Positions 1 to 9,057 are shown, numbered from the stretch's first letter. The stretch is DNA of 54,702 bases from Chthonomonas calidirosea (GCA_020722705.1 DYKI01000014.1:1-54702), one strand, 5' to 3'. A program made the numbers and translations. Notes: generated by a model not told the origin, from the sequence alone.

Positions 1-57
1 GCGGGAGCCTCGCCCTCCCACGGAGCCTCGCCCTCCCACGGAGCCTCGCCCTCCCCA
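1..57. repeat. Three tandem 18-bp hairpin repeats
   Basis: Three near-identical 18-bp units (4-21, 22-39, 40-57) with core GGAGCCTCGCCCTCCC. Each unit has a GGGAG/CTCCC stem around a 7-nt loop. The same unit recurs at 44448-44501 and, as a single copy inside a gene, at 18231-18256. The window edge cuts the upstream side, so the array may be longer. On the minus strand the unit reads as the peptide EGEAPAEP. Confidence 0.85.
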
Positions 58-309
58 GGGGCGGCCGCATCCGCTGACCTGACCGACTGCGTGCCCTTCG
101 TCCGACGAGGGCGCTTCAGTCTCGAGCGCGGGATGGGGAACGACTGCAGCGGGCACTATCGGGGCTGGCCTGCGTGCAGATGCATCTCGGCACAGCGCGG
201 ACCCGAGCCGAGGAGCGGCGCTGGGAGGATCTCCGGACGGGGCTTCGCAGGCCGACGTCGCCAATCACTTGAGTGTGTCGGCTGCCTGAGCCTTCCCGCC
301 CAACTCGCC

Positions 310-339
310 TTGACAGGCTCCGGCGCGCCTGTCTATACT
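310..339 (+). promoter_or_regulatory. Sigma-70-type promoter before hrcA
   Basis: A TTGACA -35 box at 310-315 and a TATACT -10 box at 334-339 are separated by 18 bp. The -10 box lies about 22 bp before the hrcA start, so the leader is short. I see no CIRCE inverted repeat (TTAGCACTC-N9-GAGTGCTAA) in this leader, so autoregulation by HrcA is not visible here. The stretch 58-309 shows no gene or other element that I can support. Confidence 0.7.
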
Positions 340-361
340 TCAGTTGACAAGAGTCCGGTGA

Positions 362-1429
362 ATGATGATGGATCAAGCACTCAGCACACGTAAGCAGCGC
401 ATCCTGCACGCAGTGGTGAGCGACTATGTGACCACGGCTGAGCCCGTCGGATCGCAGTGGCTGGCCAGCCGGTACGACTTCGGCTGCCGAAGCGCCACTT
501 TGCGCAACGAGATGTGCGAGATGGTCGAGGAAGGGTTTCTCGTCCAGCCGCATACGTCTGCCGGGCGCATCCCGACGGCAGCGGGCTACCGTTACTATGT
601 TGACCGACTGATGACTCCAACGCTGCCCGACAAACCGAGCCGTATCGCGGCCCGAAGGCGGCTCGATCGCGCTGCGGCAGACGTTGACAATGCCATACGG
701 GAGGCGTGCCGACTGCTGGCCGAGATCACGCAGTACCCGAGCCTGGCATCGGCGCCTACAAGCGGCGAGATCACCCTGCACAGGTTGTTCATTGCGCCTG
801 CAGGCGCCCGATATGTCCTGCTGGTGCTCCTGCTGTCCACCGGTCATGTCGAGAACCGCATCGTTGAACTGGCGCGCACTCCCAGTGACCGGGAGATAAC
901 GACGTTGGCCGAGACCCTGAACCGACTTCTGGCCGGTCACTCGGTGCACGATCTGGCGGCAGGTTTGCCTCAATGGCGGACTCTTCACTCACAGGGGGAC
1001 GACGACAACGCCCGGCGCATCTATGCGGCGGCCCTCCAGGCGGCAGGGTCCTTCACGAATGAGGCGCTCATCTTCGAGGGAGCGAGCTACATGCTGCGGC
1101 AGCGGGAGTTCCGGGACCTGTTGCGGCTGGAGCAGCTCCTCTCTGCCCTGATGGACACGCGTGCCATAGTTCAGGTGCTGCGCCGCATCAAGACACCCGA
1201 GGGTGTCACCGTGCTGATCGGCCCCGAGAACCAGGTCGAAGCCATGGACGAGTGCAGTCTCGTGACCACCCGGTATCAGGCCGGGACCGAGGGTTATGGC
1301 TATATCGGCGTTCTCGGACCAACCAGGATGGACTATGATCGCGCGGTCGCTGCCGTAGAGATGATGGCAGACGGCCTGACCGCCGCCCTGGCACGGGTGA
1401 GCCCGTTAAAGCTGAGGGCTGAGGGCTGA
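362..1429 (+). CDS. hrcA: Heat-inducible transcription repressor HrcA
   Basis: HrcA is a dimeric repressor of class I heat-shock operons; it binds CIRCE operators and is kept active by GroEL. The 355-residue product is of normal length (about 340-350). The N-terminal winged helix (about residues 1-100) carries the family signature through SATLRNEMCEMVEEGF and HTSAGRIPTAAGYRYYVD, and a GAF-like domain fills the rest. Three consecutive ATG codons (362, 365, 368) follow GGTGA at 357-361, so the exact start may differ by one or two codons. It is the first gene of hrcA-grpE-glmM, and dnaK is not adjacent. Confidence 0.95.
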   Translation: MMMDQALSTRKQRILHAVVSDYVTTAEPVGSQWLASRYDFGCRSATLRNEMCEMVEEGFLVQPHTSAGRIPTAAGYRYYVDRLMTPTLPDKPSRIAARRRLDRAAADVDNAIREACRLLAEITQYPSLASAPTSGEITLHRLFIAPAGARYVLLVLLLSTGHVENRIVELARTPSDREITTLAETLNRLLAGHSVHDLAAGLPQWRTLHSQGDDDNARRIYAAALQAAGSFTNEALIFEGASYMLRQREFRDLLRLEQLLSALMDTRAIVQVLRRIKTPEGVTVLIGPENQVEAMDECSLVTTRYQAGTEGYGYIGVLGPTRMDYDRAVAAVEMMADGLTAALARVSPLKLRAEG

Positions 1430-1556
1430 ACTGCCGAAACGACCGCAGAGGGGATACCCCTGCCGTTAAGGCCGGTCCCGTGAAAGGAACGACGTCGCCC
1501 TCCGGCGACCGTATTGCCACTGTGACGCTATCCCTTGCTGGAGAGATTCTTCGCCC

Positions 1557-2135
1557 ATGACCCGAAAGAGACACGAGAAACACGAGCCCGAACCAGAGCC
1601 GGCCGCCGAGAGTCAGGAGCCGCGAGCGGAGGCCACCGACGATCAGCCGGGTCCGCAACCGGATCAACCGTCATCGGCGGAAGCGCGGATCGCAGAGCTT
1701 GAACGTGCCCTGGCCGAAGCGGAGTCGCGGCATCTCCGCGTGATGGCGGACTTCCAGAACTTCAGACGCCGCAACGAGGAGCGGTTTGCCGAACGGATCC
1801 GGTTCGCCGCTCAGGAGCTGGTCACCGATCTGCTGCCTGTGCTCGACAATCTCGAACGGGCGCTCGGAGCCGCTCAAGATGCCGGCAGCTTTGAGTCGCT
1901 CCATGCCGGGGTGGAGATGACCTACAGGCAGATACTGGAGATTCTGAAACGCTACGGCGTCGAGCAGATCGAGGCGCTCGGCGCTCAGTTCGATCCCAAT
2001 CTTCACGAAGCTGTGATGCGCGTCGAAGATCAGGATGCGGACGACAACTCGGTGATCGAAGAGATGAGGCGCGGATACACGATGCATTCGCGCGTCATCC
2101 GCCCGTCCATGGTGAAAGTGTCAGCCAAACCATGA
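1557..2135 (+). CDS. grpE: Nucleotide exchange factor GrpE
   Basis: GrpE releases ADP from DnaK and so drives the chaperone cycle in the cytoplasm. The 192-residue product has an acidic, low-complexity N-terminus (about 1-40), a long helical dimerisation segment containing LRVMADFQNFRRRNEER, and the C-terminal beta-domain with YGVEQIEALGAQFDPNLHEA and GYTMHSRVIRPSMVKVS. Its stop overlaps the next start (ATGA at 2132), so translation of glmM is probably coupled to it. dnaK and dnaJ, the usual downstream partners, are absent from the window. Confidence 0.96.
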   Translation: MTRKRHEKHEPEPEPAAESQEPRAEATDDQPGPQPDQPSSAEARIAELERALAEAESRHLRVMADFQNFRRRNEERFAERIRFAAQELVTDLLPVLDNLERALGAAQDAGSFESLHAGVEMTYRQILEILKRYGVEQIEALGAQFDPNLHEAVMRVEDQDADDNSVIEEMRRGYTMHSRVIRPSMVKVSAKP

Positions 2136-3526
2136 CGCGCGAACACCGGGAGCCCAGATTTGGGACCGACGGCGTTCGCGGGGTCGCCAACGAGGACCTG
2201 ACCGCACCATTCGCTTTGCGGCTGGGCATCGCGGCAGCGCACGTGCTCAATGCCGGCAGCGCCAATGGGACCGCAGGCCATGTCGTCGTGGGGCGCGACA
2301 CGCGCCTGTCGGGCGACATGCTTGAGGCGGCGCTGAACGCGGGCCTGGCTGCAACCGGCTGCCGCGTAACGAACGTTGGCGTCGTGCCCACCCCGGCGGT
2401 GTCGCACATCGTGGTTCGGCTGGGAGCAACGGCCGGTGCCATCATCTCGGCCTCCCACAATCCGTATCCCGACAACGGCATCAAGTTCATCGGACCCGAT
2501 GGCCGCAAGCTCCCCGACGCGATCGAGGAGCGGATTGCCGAAGCGCTCGGGGATATCTCGTCCATCCCGCGGCCAACGGGGCCCGACATCGGACGGATCG
2601 CCGAGGCCGAATGGCATGGCCAGTCGGCGTACGGATCGGCTCCGGTGCTCGGCTACATAGCCCATGTGGCGGCAACCGCCGGCGCCCCGCTCGACGGTTT
2701 CAAGCTGGTCCTCGACTGTGCCCACGGAGCCACGGCAGCCATTGCGCCCGGGCTGTTTGCCGACCTCGGGGCCGAAGTGGTCGCCATAGCCGCATCGCCC
2801 GACGGGGTGAACATCAACCGCGACTGCGGCTCGACTTCGCCACAGGCAATGTGCGCGAAGGTAGTCGAGACCGGAGCCCATGCCGGACTGGCATTCGACG
2901 GCGACGGCGACCGGGTCATGATGTGTGACGAAAACGGTTCGATCGTGGACGGCGACCACATGATGGCGATCTGCGCCGTCGGCATGAAGCGGCGCGGCGA
3001 GCTTGAGCACGACCTCGTGGTCGCGACCATCATGAGCAACGCGGGGCTCGATGCCGCCCTCGAACGGCAGGGGATCGAACTGAGGCGCACGGACGTGGGC
3101 GACCGCTATGTCGCCGAGGAGATGGCACGTTCGGGAGCCGTCCTCGGCGGCGAACAGTCGGGCCACCTGCTGTTCGGACGACTGACACTGACCGGCGACG
3201 GCATGCTGTCAGGGCTTCAGGTTCTCAAGGAGATGCGCGTGTCGGGGATGCCGCTGAGCGCTCTGGCCGCCGCCATGCCGACCTACCCGCAGATGCTGCG
3301 CAATGTGCGGGTCGCCGATCGCAGCGCGTGGAAGTCCGACCCCTCCATCGCGCGCGCCATCGAACAGGCCCGATCGAAGTTGGGGCGACCGGAATGGCTC
3401 TCGGTGCGGCCTTCGGGCACCGAGCCGCTCGTGCGCGTAATGGCGCAGGGACCGGACGAAGCGGCTGTGCGCGAGGTGGTTGGGAGTCTCTGCGCGATGA
3501 TCGCCGATATCTCAGGAGATGCTTGA
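2132..3526 (+). CDS. glmM: Phosphoglucosamine mutase GlmM
   Basis: GlmM converts glucosamine-6-phosphate to glucosamine-1-phosphate for UDP-GlcNAc, the precursor of peptidoglycan and LPS. The product has 464 residues (usual about 445). It shows the N-terminal RFGTDGVRG, the phosphoserine loop SASHNPYPDNGIKF (Ser108 as the likely phosphorylated residue), the metal loop DGDGDR, the sugar-binding GGEQSGH and the C-terminal phosphate-binding RPSGTEPLVRV. The GTDGVRGVAN form of the first motif favours GlmM over phosphomannomutase. The start overlaps the grpE stop by 4 bp, and the stop overlaps the next ATG by one base (TGATG). Placement in a heat-shock operon is unusual. Confidence 0.93.
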   Translation: MTREHREPRFGTDGVRGVANEDLTAPFALRLGIAAAHVLNAGSANGTAGHVVVGRDTRLSGDMLEAALNAGLAATGCRVTNVGVVPTPAVSHIVVRLGATAGAIISASHNPYPDNGIKFIGPDGRKLPDAIEERIAEALGDISSIPRPTGPDIGRIAEAEWHGQSAYGSAPVLGYIAHVAATAGAPLDGFKLVLDCAHGATAAIAPGLFADLGAEVVAIAASPDGVNINRDCGSTSPQAMCAKVVETGAHAGLAFDGDGDRVMMCDENGSIVDGDHMMAICAVGMKRRGELEHDLVVATIMSNAGLDAALERQGIELRRTDVGDRYVAEEMARSGAVLGGEQSGHLLFGRLTLTGDGMLSGLQVLKEMRVSGMPLSALAAAMPTYPQMLRNVRVADRSAWKSDPSIARAIEQARSKLGRPEWLSVRPSGTEPLVRVMAQGPDEAAVREVVGSLCAMIADISGDA

Positions 3527-4227
3527 TGCCCCGCTATCCTGTCAGGACCGATCTCAGGCCGCAGTTCGCCAAATGGGGTCTAGCCCTGAAGTCGCAGGGC
3601 GCTCGCCCGACGTGTTCGGTGTTCGCATTGACGGCCGCACTGGAGTTCGCTGCGGCCCAGCGCCATCAGGCCGGCTTCGTGCTCAGCGAGGAGTATCTCA
3701 ACTGGGCGTCCAACGAAGCCCTCGACGAATACGAGGACGGCGGCTTCTTCGCCGACCTGTGGAAGGGCTACGAGAAGCACGGGATATGTGAGGCGAAGTT
3801 GGCCGAGTACCGCGAGAGTTTCGATCCCTCCTGGAAACCCTCGAAGGATGCCGACCGGCAAGCGCACTCGTTCCGGCTGGACGCCTATGAGCTGAGCTGG
3901 ATCAAGGAATGGGATGTTGCGACCGGCCTATCCGATGATGAACTGATCGGCATCCTGGACTCTCTTCGATCGGGCTGGCCTGTCTGTGTGGGCATGCGCT
4001 GGCCCAAGCAGGCGGAATACGACGACGGCGTGCTCCGCATGTGCCCTCCCGATGAAGTCTACGACGGTCATAGCGTGCTCATCGTCGGCTATGTGCTCGA
4101 ACACGTGAGCGACCCGACCAAGGGCATCGTGCTGGCGCGAGACTCGGGGAGCGGCGGACGCTACGTCTCCCTGCCGATCGAGTTCATCCGCAACTACGCC
4201 AACGATGCCGCGGTCGTGTCCGACTGA
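3526..4227 (+). CDS. Small papain-like (C1) cysteine protease, no signal peptide
   Basis: A 233-residue protein starting at the ATG that overlaps the glmM stop by one base. Papain-type catalytic elements are visible: Gln24 and Cys30 in SQGARPTCSVFAL (exact Gln-X5-Cys spacing, oxyanion Gln and nucleophile), and His182 in YDGHSVLIVGY. At the usual Asn position the sequence reads LARDSGSG, so Asp206 probably replaces Asn175 of papain. No signal peptide or inhibitory propeptide precedes the catalytic domain, so it is probably cytoplasmic and made active. Its substrate is unknown. Its 3' end overlaps the convergent GH20-like gene by 34 bp. Confidence 0.75.
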   Translation: MPRYPVRTDLRPQFAKWGLALKSQGARPTCSVFALTAALEFAAAQRHQAGFVLSEEYLNWASNEALDEYEDGGFFADLWKGYEKHGICEAKLAEYRESFDPSWKPSKDADRQAHSFRLDAYELSWIKEWDVATGLSDDELIGILDSLRSGWPVCVGMRWPKQAEYDDGVLRMCPPDEVYDGHSVLIVGYVLEHVSDPTKGIVLARDSGSGGRYVSLPIEFIRNYANDAAVVSD

Positions 4228-5201
4228 CTGCCGGCGACAAGCCTCCGCGCTGCGGCGATCTGTTCGATGGCGGCAAGATGCCGGTCGCGGCAATCGGGCA
4301 GGGTCGGCAGCCAAGGTGTCTGTAGAAAACCCATGAGCCCGTCCCGACGAACGTGCTGGAGGCAGTACCGCACGGTGCCTTCAAAGTTGGACGGCGTGCT
4401 CCAGTTGCTGCCGGTGGGTATTTGATCGAAGCCGCGCGCGCTCATGTCCCTGTAGGCCAGATAGGCGCGTGCGTATTCATAGGCCTCGGGCTCGGCAGAG
4501 GTCGGCTCGGCATCGAAGGAAGTCCCGTAGTACCAGTTGCTCTGAACCACGTTCCGAGGCATGCGCGCGTAGAACATCTCCGGGTGGTGCCACACATAGT
4601 CGGACCATATCCACGCCCGCGATCCCATTCGCTCGACTTCGGCCACGTAGAAGAGCAGGTCATCCCACCAGAGATCGTGCTGCCGCATCACGGCATAGGC
4701 GTAGTTGCGCTGGTGCTCGGCGGTCTCTTCATCCATGCCCAGGTGGAACAGGCGCGGGCGATCGAAGAGCTCCGAAACCTCGCAGATCAGGTCGGCGCAG
4801 ACGCGGTAGTAGTCGCGAGTTGAGACCATTCGCGCATAGGGCCCGAGCCACGCATCGTGGGCCGTGCTGAAGTTGAGTTTGGGGATCGGCTCCATACCCA
4901 GCGCCCGCAGGCGCTTCAGTTCACTGCGGAGCCGCTCGGGTGTCCATGCGCCGTCCACGGCGATCTCGGGATGACTTTCATAACGGATGCCATCGCCGAG
5001 GTCGAGGACGACGGCGTTGACCCCGGCTCCGTGCATTGCCTCGACCAGTTCGTCCCACAGCCCCTCATCGAACCGCAGGAAGGGCTGCGCGACGATGTGG
5101 CGCATCGGGCCCGTCTGATCGTCGAGGGGACGGTCGCACCACATGTTGTGGCTCAGGTGGATCAGATTGGCCCAGAGCAGGTCCGACGTTGCGTCATCCA
5201 T
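4194..5201 (-). CDS. GH20-like TIM-barrel glycosidase
   Basis: A 335-residue protein. The motif HLGMDEE (153-159) matches the catalytic H-x-G-x-DE signature of family 20 beta-hexosaminidases, on a barrel framework (AVVLDLGDGI, IPKLNFSTAHD, AWIWSDYVWHHPEMF). It lacks the N-terminal GH20b domain and any signal peptide, so it resembles the compact GH20-related enzymes rather than a classical secreted hexosaminidase. The start follows GGAGGA with 5-6 nt spacing. The substrate is not known; an N-acetylhexosamine or similar sugar is an inference from the motif. Confidence 0.6.
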   Translation of the reverse strand: MDDATSDLLWANLIHLSHNMWCDRPLDDQTGPMRHIVAQPFLRFDEGLWDELVEAMHGAGVNAVVLDLGDGIRYESHPEIAVDGAWTPERLRSELKRLRALGMEPIPKLNFSTAHDAWLGPYARMVSTRDYYRVCADLICEVSELFDRPRLFHLGMDEETAEHQRNYAYAVMRQHDLWWDDLLFYVAEVERMGSRAWIWSDYVWHHPEMFYARMPRNVVQSNWYYGTSFDAEPTSAEPEAYEYARAYLAYRDMSARGFDQIPTGSNWSTPSNFEGTVRYCLQHVRRDGLMGFLQTPWLPTLPDCRDRHLAAIEQIAAARRLVAGSQSDTTAASLA

Positions 5202-5335
5202 AGCGTCCTCCGAGGGGTCAGGGCATGCTTCCCGACGTGCGGGCTATGTCGGGAAGCACGTTACAGGCTGGGCGAACCAGCCATGCGCAAGGCATACATC
5301 CTCGGGCAGGAGTATGCCGCCTGACTGCCTTGCCC

Positions 5336-6220
5336 CTACTTGCCCTGCGAGGGAGGTGCGGCCGGCCTCGCGCGCCGTGCAGGCGCGATCTTGCGGGAGG
5401 TCTCGCGGAACCACTCCACGCACTTGCGCACGTTCTCGATGAGTTCGGCGCCCGATGTCCGCTCGAACTCGATGGACACCGGGCCCCGGAAGCCCTGCGC
5501 CGCCAGTTCGCGGAGCTGCCCCTCGGCATCGCAGACGCCTGTTCCGAACGGCACATCGCCCTTGTTGGCATCGAGATCCTTGAAGTGCAGCGAGATGACG
5601 CGTCCCTTGAGCTGCTTGAGGCAGTCTACCGGGTTCAGGCCCGACCGGTACCAGTGCCCGGTATCCGCGCAAGCCCCGACGAGGGCGCTCTTCCCATCTA
5701 CGGCCTTCAGGACCGTCTCCGGGCTCCAGTAATGGGACGGTTTGGGGTGGTTGTGGATCGCGATGCCGATCTTATACTCCTGGGCAAGCTTATCGAGCAT
5801 TGCGAGGTCTTCCTCGCGCGGCTCGGTTGTGAGCACGCGAATGCCCATGGTCTTCGCGAACTCGAAGACCTTCCGGGCGGAGGCTTCGTCACTGCCCAAC
5901 CCGACGACACCATAGGCGATGGCCCGCACGCCCGTGGCCTGGAGCTTCGCCTTGACTTCGGCGATGACCTCGGGCGCAGCGTTGTGGTCGAAACCGATCG
6001 GCTTATCCTTGGAGAGCCGCTGGCCGGGGAAGAACTCGACGAAGCGAATCCCGAGCGACTGCAAGGTGTCGAGCGTCTCAAGAACCGTCAGCTCGCGGAA
6101 CGTCCAGGCCTGACACGAAAGCTGCCATCCAGGGCGTTGCCGGCGCTGGGGGGCGGCGGTCTGTGCCCCAACGGCCATGACGAGTGTCGCCGCGCATGCG
6201 GCAATGAGTGGTGTTCTCAT
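5336..6220 (-). CDS. Secreted sugar phosphate isomerase/epimerase-like protein
   Basis: A xylose-isomerase-like TIM barrel (AP endonuclease family 2 fold). The start at 6220 (MRTPLIAACAATLVMAVGAQ) follows AAAGGA at good spacing and gives a clear signal peptide of about 21 residues; an in-frame ATG at 6241 would hide it. Barrel motifs include FVEFFPG, IHNHPKPSHYW, ACADTGHWYRSG, LHFKDL and VSIEFE, with His/Glu/Asp positions suited to a divalent metal. Secreted members are common in sugar-degrading bacteria of this type, but their reaction is mostly undetermined. It lies between the GH20-like gene and coaBC on the same strand. Confidence 0.8.
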   Translation of the reverse strand: MRTPLIAACAATLVMAVGAQTAAPQRRQRPGWQLSCQAWTFRELTVLETLDTLQSLGIRFVEFFPGQRLSKDKPIGFDHNAAPEVIAEVKAKLQATGVRAIAYGVVGLGSDEASARKVFEFAKTMGIRVLTTEPREEDLAMLDKLAQEYKIGIAIHNHPKPSHYWSPETVLKAVDGKSALVGACADTGHWYRSGLNPVDCLKQLKGRVISLHFKDLDANKGDVPFGTGVCDAEGQLRELAAQGFRGPVSIEFERTSGAELIENVRKCVEWFRETSRKIAPARRARPAAPPSQGK

Positions 6221-6316
6221 GGGGTATGTCCTTTCATTCACCGATACGGCTTGCGCTGACGGTGATGTTCGCCGGCAGAAACCGGATGTCCTTCCCTGAA
6301 GGGGACCCGACCGATG

Positions 6317-7570
6317 TCACCGCTTCGAGTGTCTCAGGTCCCGGACCGCGTCAAGGATGCGATTGGCCAACGCGGCTTTCGGCATCAGCGGCAGGTCTTC
6401 ACGGGCGCCTGTCGGCCAGACGAGCGTGGCCGCGTTGGTGTCGGCATCGAAGCCGGAATCGGGCGCCGATACGTCGTTGGCGACGATAAGGTCCAGCCCC
6501 TTGTCGAGCAGTTTGCGGGCGGCATTGGCGACGAGGTCATGCGTCTCCGCCGCAAACCCGACCACCGTCCGTTGACCCTTGGAGGCCGCCAGCCTTGCGA
6601 TTACGTCCGGAGTGGCGCCCAGGGCCAGGGTGTAGGTATCGCCGATGTCCGCCTTCTTGAGCTTCTGGTCGGCCACGGCCGAGGGGGCATAGTCGGCAGG
6701 TGCGGCTGCGCCGATGAACACTTCTGCATCGGCGAATGCTGCCTGGGCCACCCTGAGGTACTCGGCGGTCGTCGAAAACCTCACAAGCCTGACGCCGGCC
6801 GGGGGATCCACGGTGAGATGGCCTGCCAGCAGGGTCACGTTGGCGCCTCTGCGAAGCGCTGCTTCGGCAATGGCAACGCCCATCTTGCCCGAGGAACGAT
6901 TCGAGATGAACCGAACCGGATCGAGCGGCTCTCGGGTCGCCCCTGCGCTGACAACGATGCGCAAGCCGGCCAGGTCCCCCTTTGCTCCATCCTGCCCGGA
7001 CGTGCCGGGGACCGTGACGCCAAGCTTCCGGTGGACTGCGGCGAGTATGGTCTCGATGTCGGCAAGCCGTCCCTTCCCCTCGCTGCCGCACGCAAGACGC
7101 CCGACGCCGGGCTCGATGATCTCGACGCCTCGCGCTTGGAGCACGGCCAGATTCGCCTGCGTCGCGGGGTTCTCCAGCATGACGGTGTTCATGGCGGGCG
7201 CGACCATGACGGGTGCGGTTGTGGCCAGCGCCAGGGTGGTCAGCGCGTCATCGGCGATCCCGTGAGCCACCTTGGCGATGAGGTTGGCCGTGGCCGGCGC
7301 AAGCAGAACCAGATCGGCAGACTGAGCGACCGAGATGTGCGCCATCTCGCCATCGTAGGGTTCGTCGAACACTCCCGTCAAGACGGGCTCGCCGGTCAGC
7401 GCCCTGAACGTCGCCGATCCGATGAACCTCAGGGCATGCTCCGTCATCGCGACTCTCACGCGCGCCCCCTGCTGGACCAGCTTCCCGGCGACATCCGCGG
7501 CACGGTAGGCGGCGATGCTGCCCGAGACACCCAGGATGATGCTCTTGCCGTGAAGTGGCTGCTCGTTCAT
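6317..7570 (-). CDS. coaBC: CoaBC: phosphopantothenoylcysteine synthetase/decarboxylase
   Basis: A bifunctional coenzyme A enzyme. CoaB joins 4'-phosphopantothenate to cysteine using CTP, and CoaC decarboxylates the product with FMN. The 417-residue length is typical. The N-terminal flavoprotein half (about 1-190) has GVSGSIAAYRAADVAGKL and the substrate loop APAMNTVMLENP. The C-terminal half has the CoaB motifs VSAGATREPLDPVRFISNRSSGKMG (quoted here in two parts: VSAGATREPLDPVRFI and SNRSSGKMG), AAPADYAP and the KLKK segment. The start follows GAAAGGCGG. It is the only housekeeping gene in this minus-strand block. Confidence 0.95.
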   Translation of the reverse strand: MNEQPLHGKSIILGVSGSIAAYRAADVAGKLVQQGARVRVAMTEHALRFIGSATFRALTGEPVLTGVFDEPYDGEMAHISVAQSADLVLLAPATANLIAKVAHGIADDALTTLALATTAPVMVAPAMNTVMLENPATQANLAVLQARGVEIIEPGVGRLACGSEGKGRLADIETILAAVHRKLGVTVPGTSGQDGAKGDLAGLRIVVSAGATREPLDPVRFISNRSSGKMGVAIAEAALRRGANVTLLAGHLTVDPPAGVRLVRFSTTAEYLRVAQAAFADAEVFIGAAAPADYAPSAVADQKLKKADIGDTYTLALGATPDVIARLAASKGQRTVVGFAAETHDLVANAARKLLDKGLDLIVANDVSAPDSGFDADTNAATLVWPTGAREDLPLMPKAALANRILDAVRDLRHSKR

Positions 7571-7686
7571 GGCCGTCCGCCTTTCAACGATCCCATACGT
7601 GACGCTGTGCGAAAGGAGTTACAGCACCTGCGCAGCCGACCGATCGCCCGCGGCGCAGCTCCCCGTCTTTCGGATCAACGTGTTCA

Positions 7687-9057
7687 TTATAGTGCAACCG
7701 CGCCCCGCCGGTGATCGAGCAGCGGCTTGCGGCGCGCCGACACGTGGACCACGGTATCCTGCGCCTCGCGTCCGATGGGAACAATCAGAGTTGCTCCCGA
7801 GCGGCGCGGCTTGACGTTCGTCAGCGAGCCTGTCTTCGGGTTCAGAATGCGGACGCGCTCGACGGGTTCGTAGTCGCGGACATCGAGAACGATCTCCGCC
7901 TCGCCTGCCGGAACCAGCGCCACGATGTCGGCCTTTCCGGCCATGCACCTGCAGGAACCTTTCGCGATGCCCGGCGACGGCGCGAGGCTGTCCAGGTCGC
8001 GCACCTGCCGGTTGAAGAACCGCGAGCAAATGCCGACGTACCGGCGGCCAAGGTCATTCGATGGGCTGATGCCCCTGGATCGCGCGATGCCGGGGTCCCA
8101 GGAGGCGACGTTGGGCTCACGTGCGTCGTTGTGCAGCAGGTAGTGGATGCCTGACATCGCCTGTCGCCAGACCTCGCCGCGCACTTCCTCATGCTCGTAG
8201 GGCGGACCTTCGGTCTTGATTGCCGGCGTTGGGCCGAAGGCGGGAACACCGGGGTTTTCCACACGCAGCCCACCCTCACCGGTGCGGTCGGCCCAGATCG
8301 CCCCGCGCGAGGTGAAGAACCGCCGCCAGAAGGCCTCGGCGCGAGCAGCCTCGGGATTCAGGTACGACCATTCGTCGCGGTAGTCGAACCAGACGTTGTC
8401 GAAGGGCCGGGTCTCGCCGATGAGCTTCATGGCGAAGCGCTCCCAGAGCCACTGAGCCTTGCGCCTGGGCGGCCATTGGCTATTCCATTGCTCGCCTCCG
8501 ATCTCTTTCGGGTCGGCCAGTTGTACGATGTCGGCTGACCGGGTTGCGAACCCGCCCATGCTGACGTTGAACGGGTGATGCGGCCATCCGGGGCTCGGGC
8601 CGTGCTCCTTTGCCCACCCGAAGAAGACCGTAATGCCCACCAGCAAGCCACGCTTCCTGGCCTGGGCGCACAGGTCGCGGATGCGGGCCCAGTAGTGGCG
8701 TTTCGGGTCCTTGCCATCGTCGAACCTTTGCAGGTCATATGTTCCGTCCGGCATGCGTGCCCAGGGCAGCAGGGGTTCGCGCGATCCGAGCCGCCAGTCG
8801 CCAGGCTTCGCCCCGGTGAAAGCCCATACATGAACCGTCGAGTGGCCCTCGCGCCGGCAGGTCTCGAGCCAGGCCGACAGGTCGAGGCCGCCATTCATGG
8901 GAACCACCTGCGTCCCGCTGTCGCCGATGAGCATCGTCGTTCGGCCTCGGTATGTGACGTAGCGCCTCGATGGGCTCGGGCGAATGCCCGTCGTGCCCCG
9001 GCCAATACCGTTCAGGGCAAGACATGCCGCGATGCAGACCATCGCCTGCACGTTCAT
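7687..9057 (-). CDS. Secreted TIM-barrel protein, probable glycoside hydrolase
   Basis: A 456-residue protein with an N-terminal hydrophobic segment (MNVQAMVCIAACLALNG). The opening RYVTYRGRTTMLIGDSGTQ, followed by barrel-like segments (VHVWAFTG, LLVGITVFFGWAKEHG, NVWFDYRDEWSY) and a C-terminal beta-rich domain with NPKTGSL, resembles secreted cellulase-like barrels of the DUF4038 type. I cannot assign a GH family. Candidate acidic catalytic residues are in FDYRDEWSY. The start follows AAGG. The stop codon overlaps a TATAAT hexamer upstream of coaBC. Confidence 0.55.
   Translation of the reverse strand: MNVQAMVCIAACLALNGIGRGTTGIRPSPSRRYVTYRGRTTMLIGDSGTQVVPMNGGLDLSAWLETCRREGHSTVHVWAFTGAKPGDWRLGSREPLLPWARMPDGTYDLQRFDDGKDPKRHYWARIRDLCAQARKRGLLVGITVFFGWAKEHGPSPGWPHHPFNVSMGGFATRSADIVQLADPKEIGGEQWNSQWPPRRKAQWLWERFAMKLIGETRPFDNVWFDYRDEWSYLNPEAARAEAFWRRFFTSRGAIWADRTGEGGLRVENPGVPAFGPTPAIKTEGPPYEHEEVRGEVWRQAMSGIHYLLHNDAREPNVASWDPGIARSRGISPSNDLGRRYVGICSRFFNRQVRDLDSLAPSPGIAKGSCRCMAGKADIVALVPAGEAEIVLDVRDYEPVERVRILNPKTGSLTNVKPRRSGATLIVPIGREAQDTVVHVSARRKPLLDHRRGAVAL

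Noticed and set aside
58-309. Possible gene at 91-393 before hrcA
   Set aside because: Arginine/glycine-rich 100-codon frame that overlaps the hrcA promoter and start, without homology that I can recognise.
301-361. CIRCE operator before hrcA
   Set aside because: No TTAGCACTC/GAGTGCTAA inverted repeat, even degenerate, is seen in the leader.
2030-3166. Long minus-strand frame opposite glmM (378 codons)
   Set aside because: It is antisense to a gene with all GlmM motifs; high GC content opens such shadow frames. No domain is visible.
7619-7691. TATAAT on the minus strand and a 22-codon frame before coaBC
   Set aside because: The -10-like hexamer overlaps the stop of the upstream gene, and no -35 box is at the right distance. 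The short frame has no family or attenuator hairpin.
6314-7714. Plus-strand frame of 466 codons opposite coaBC
   Set aside because: Antisense to a clear coaBC gene, arginine/glycine-rich and without any family signature.
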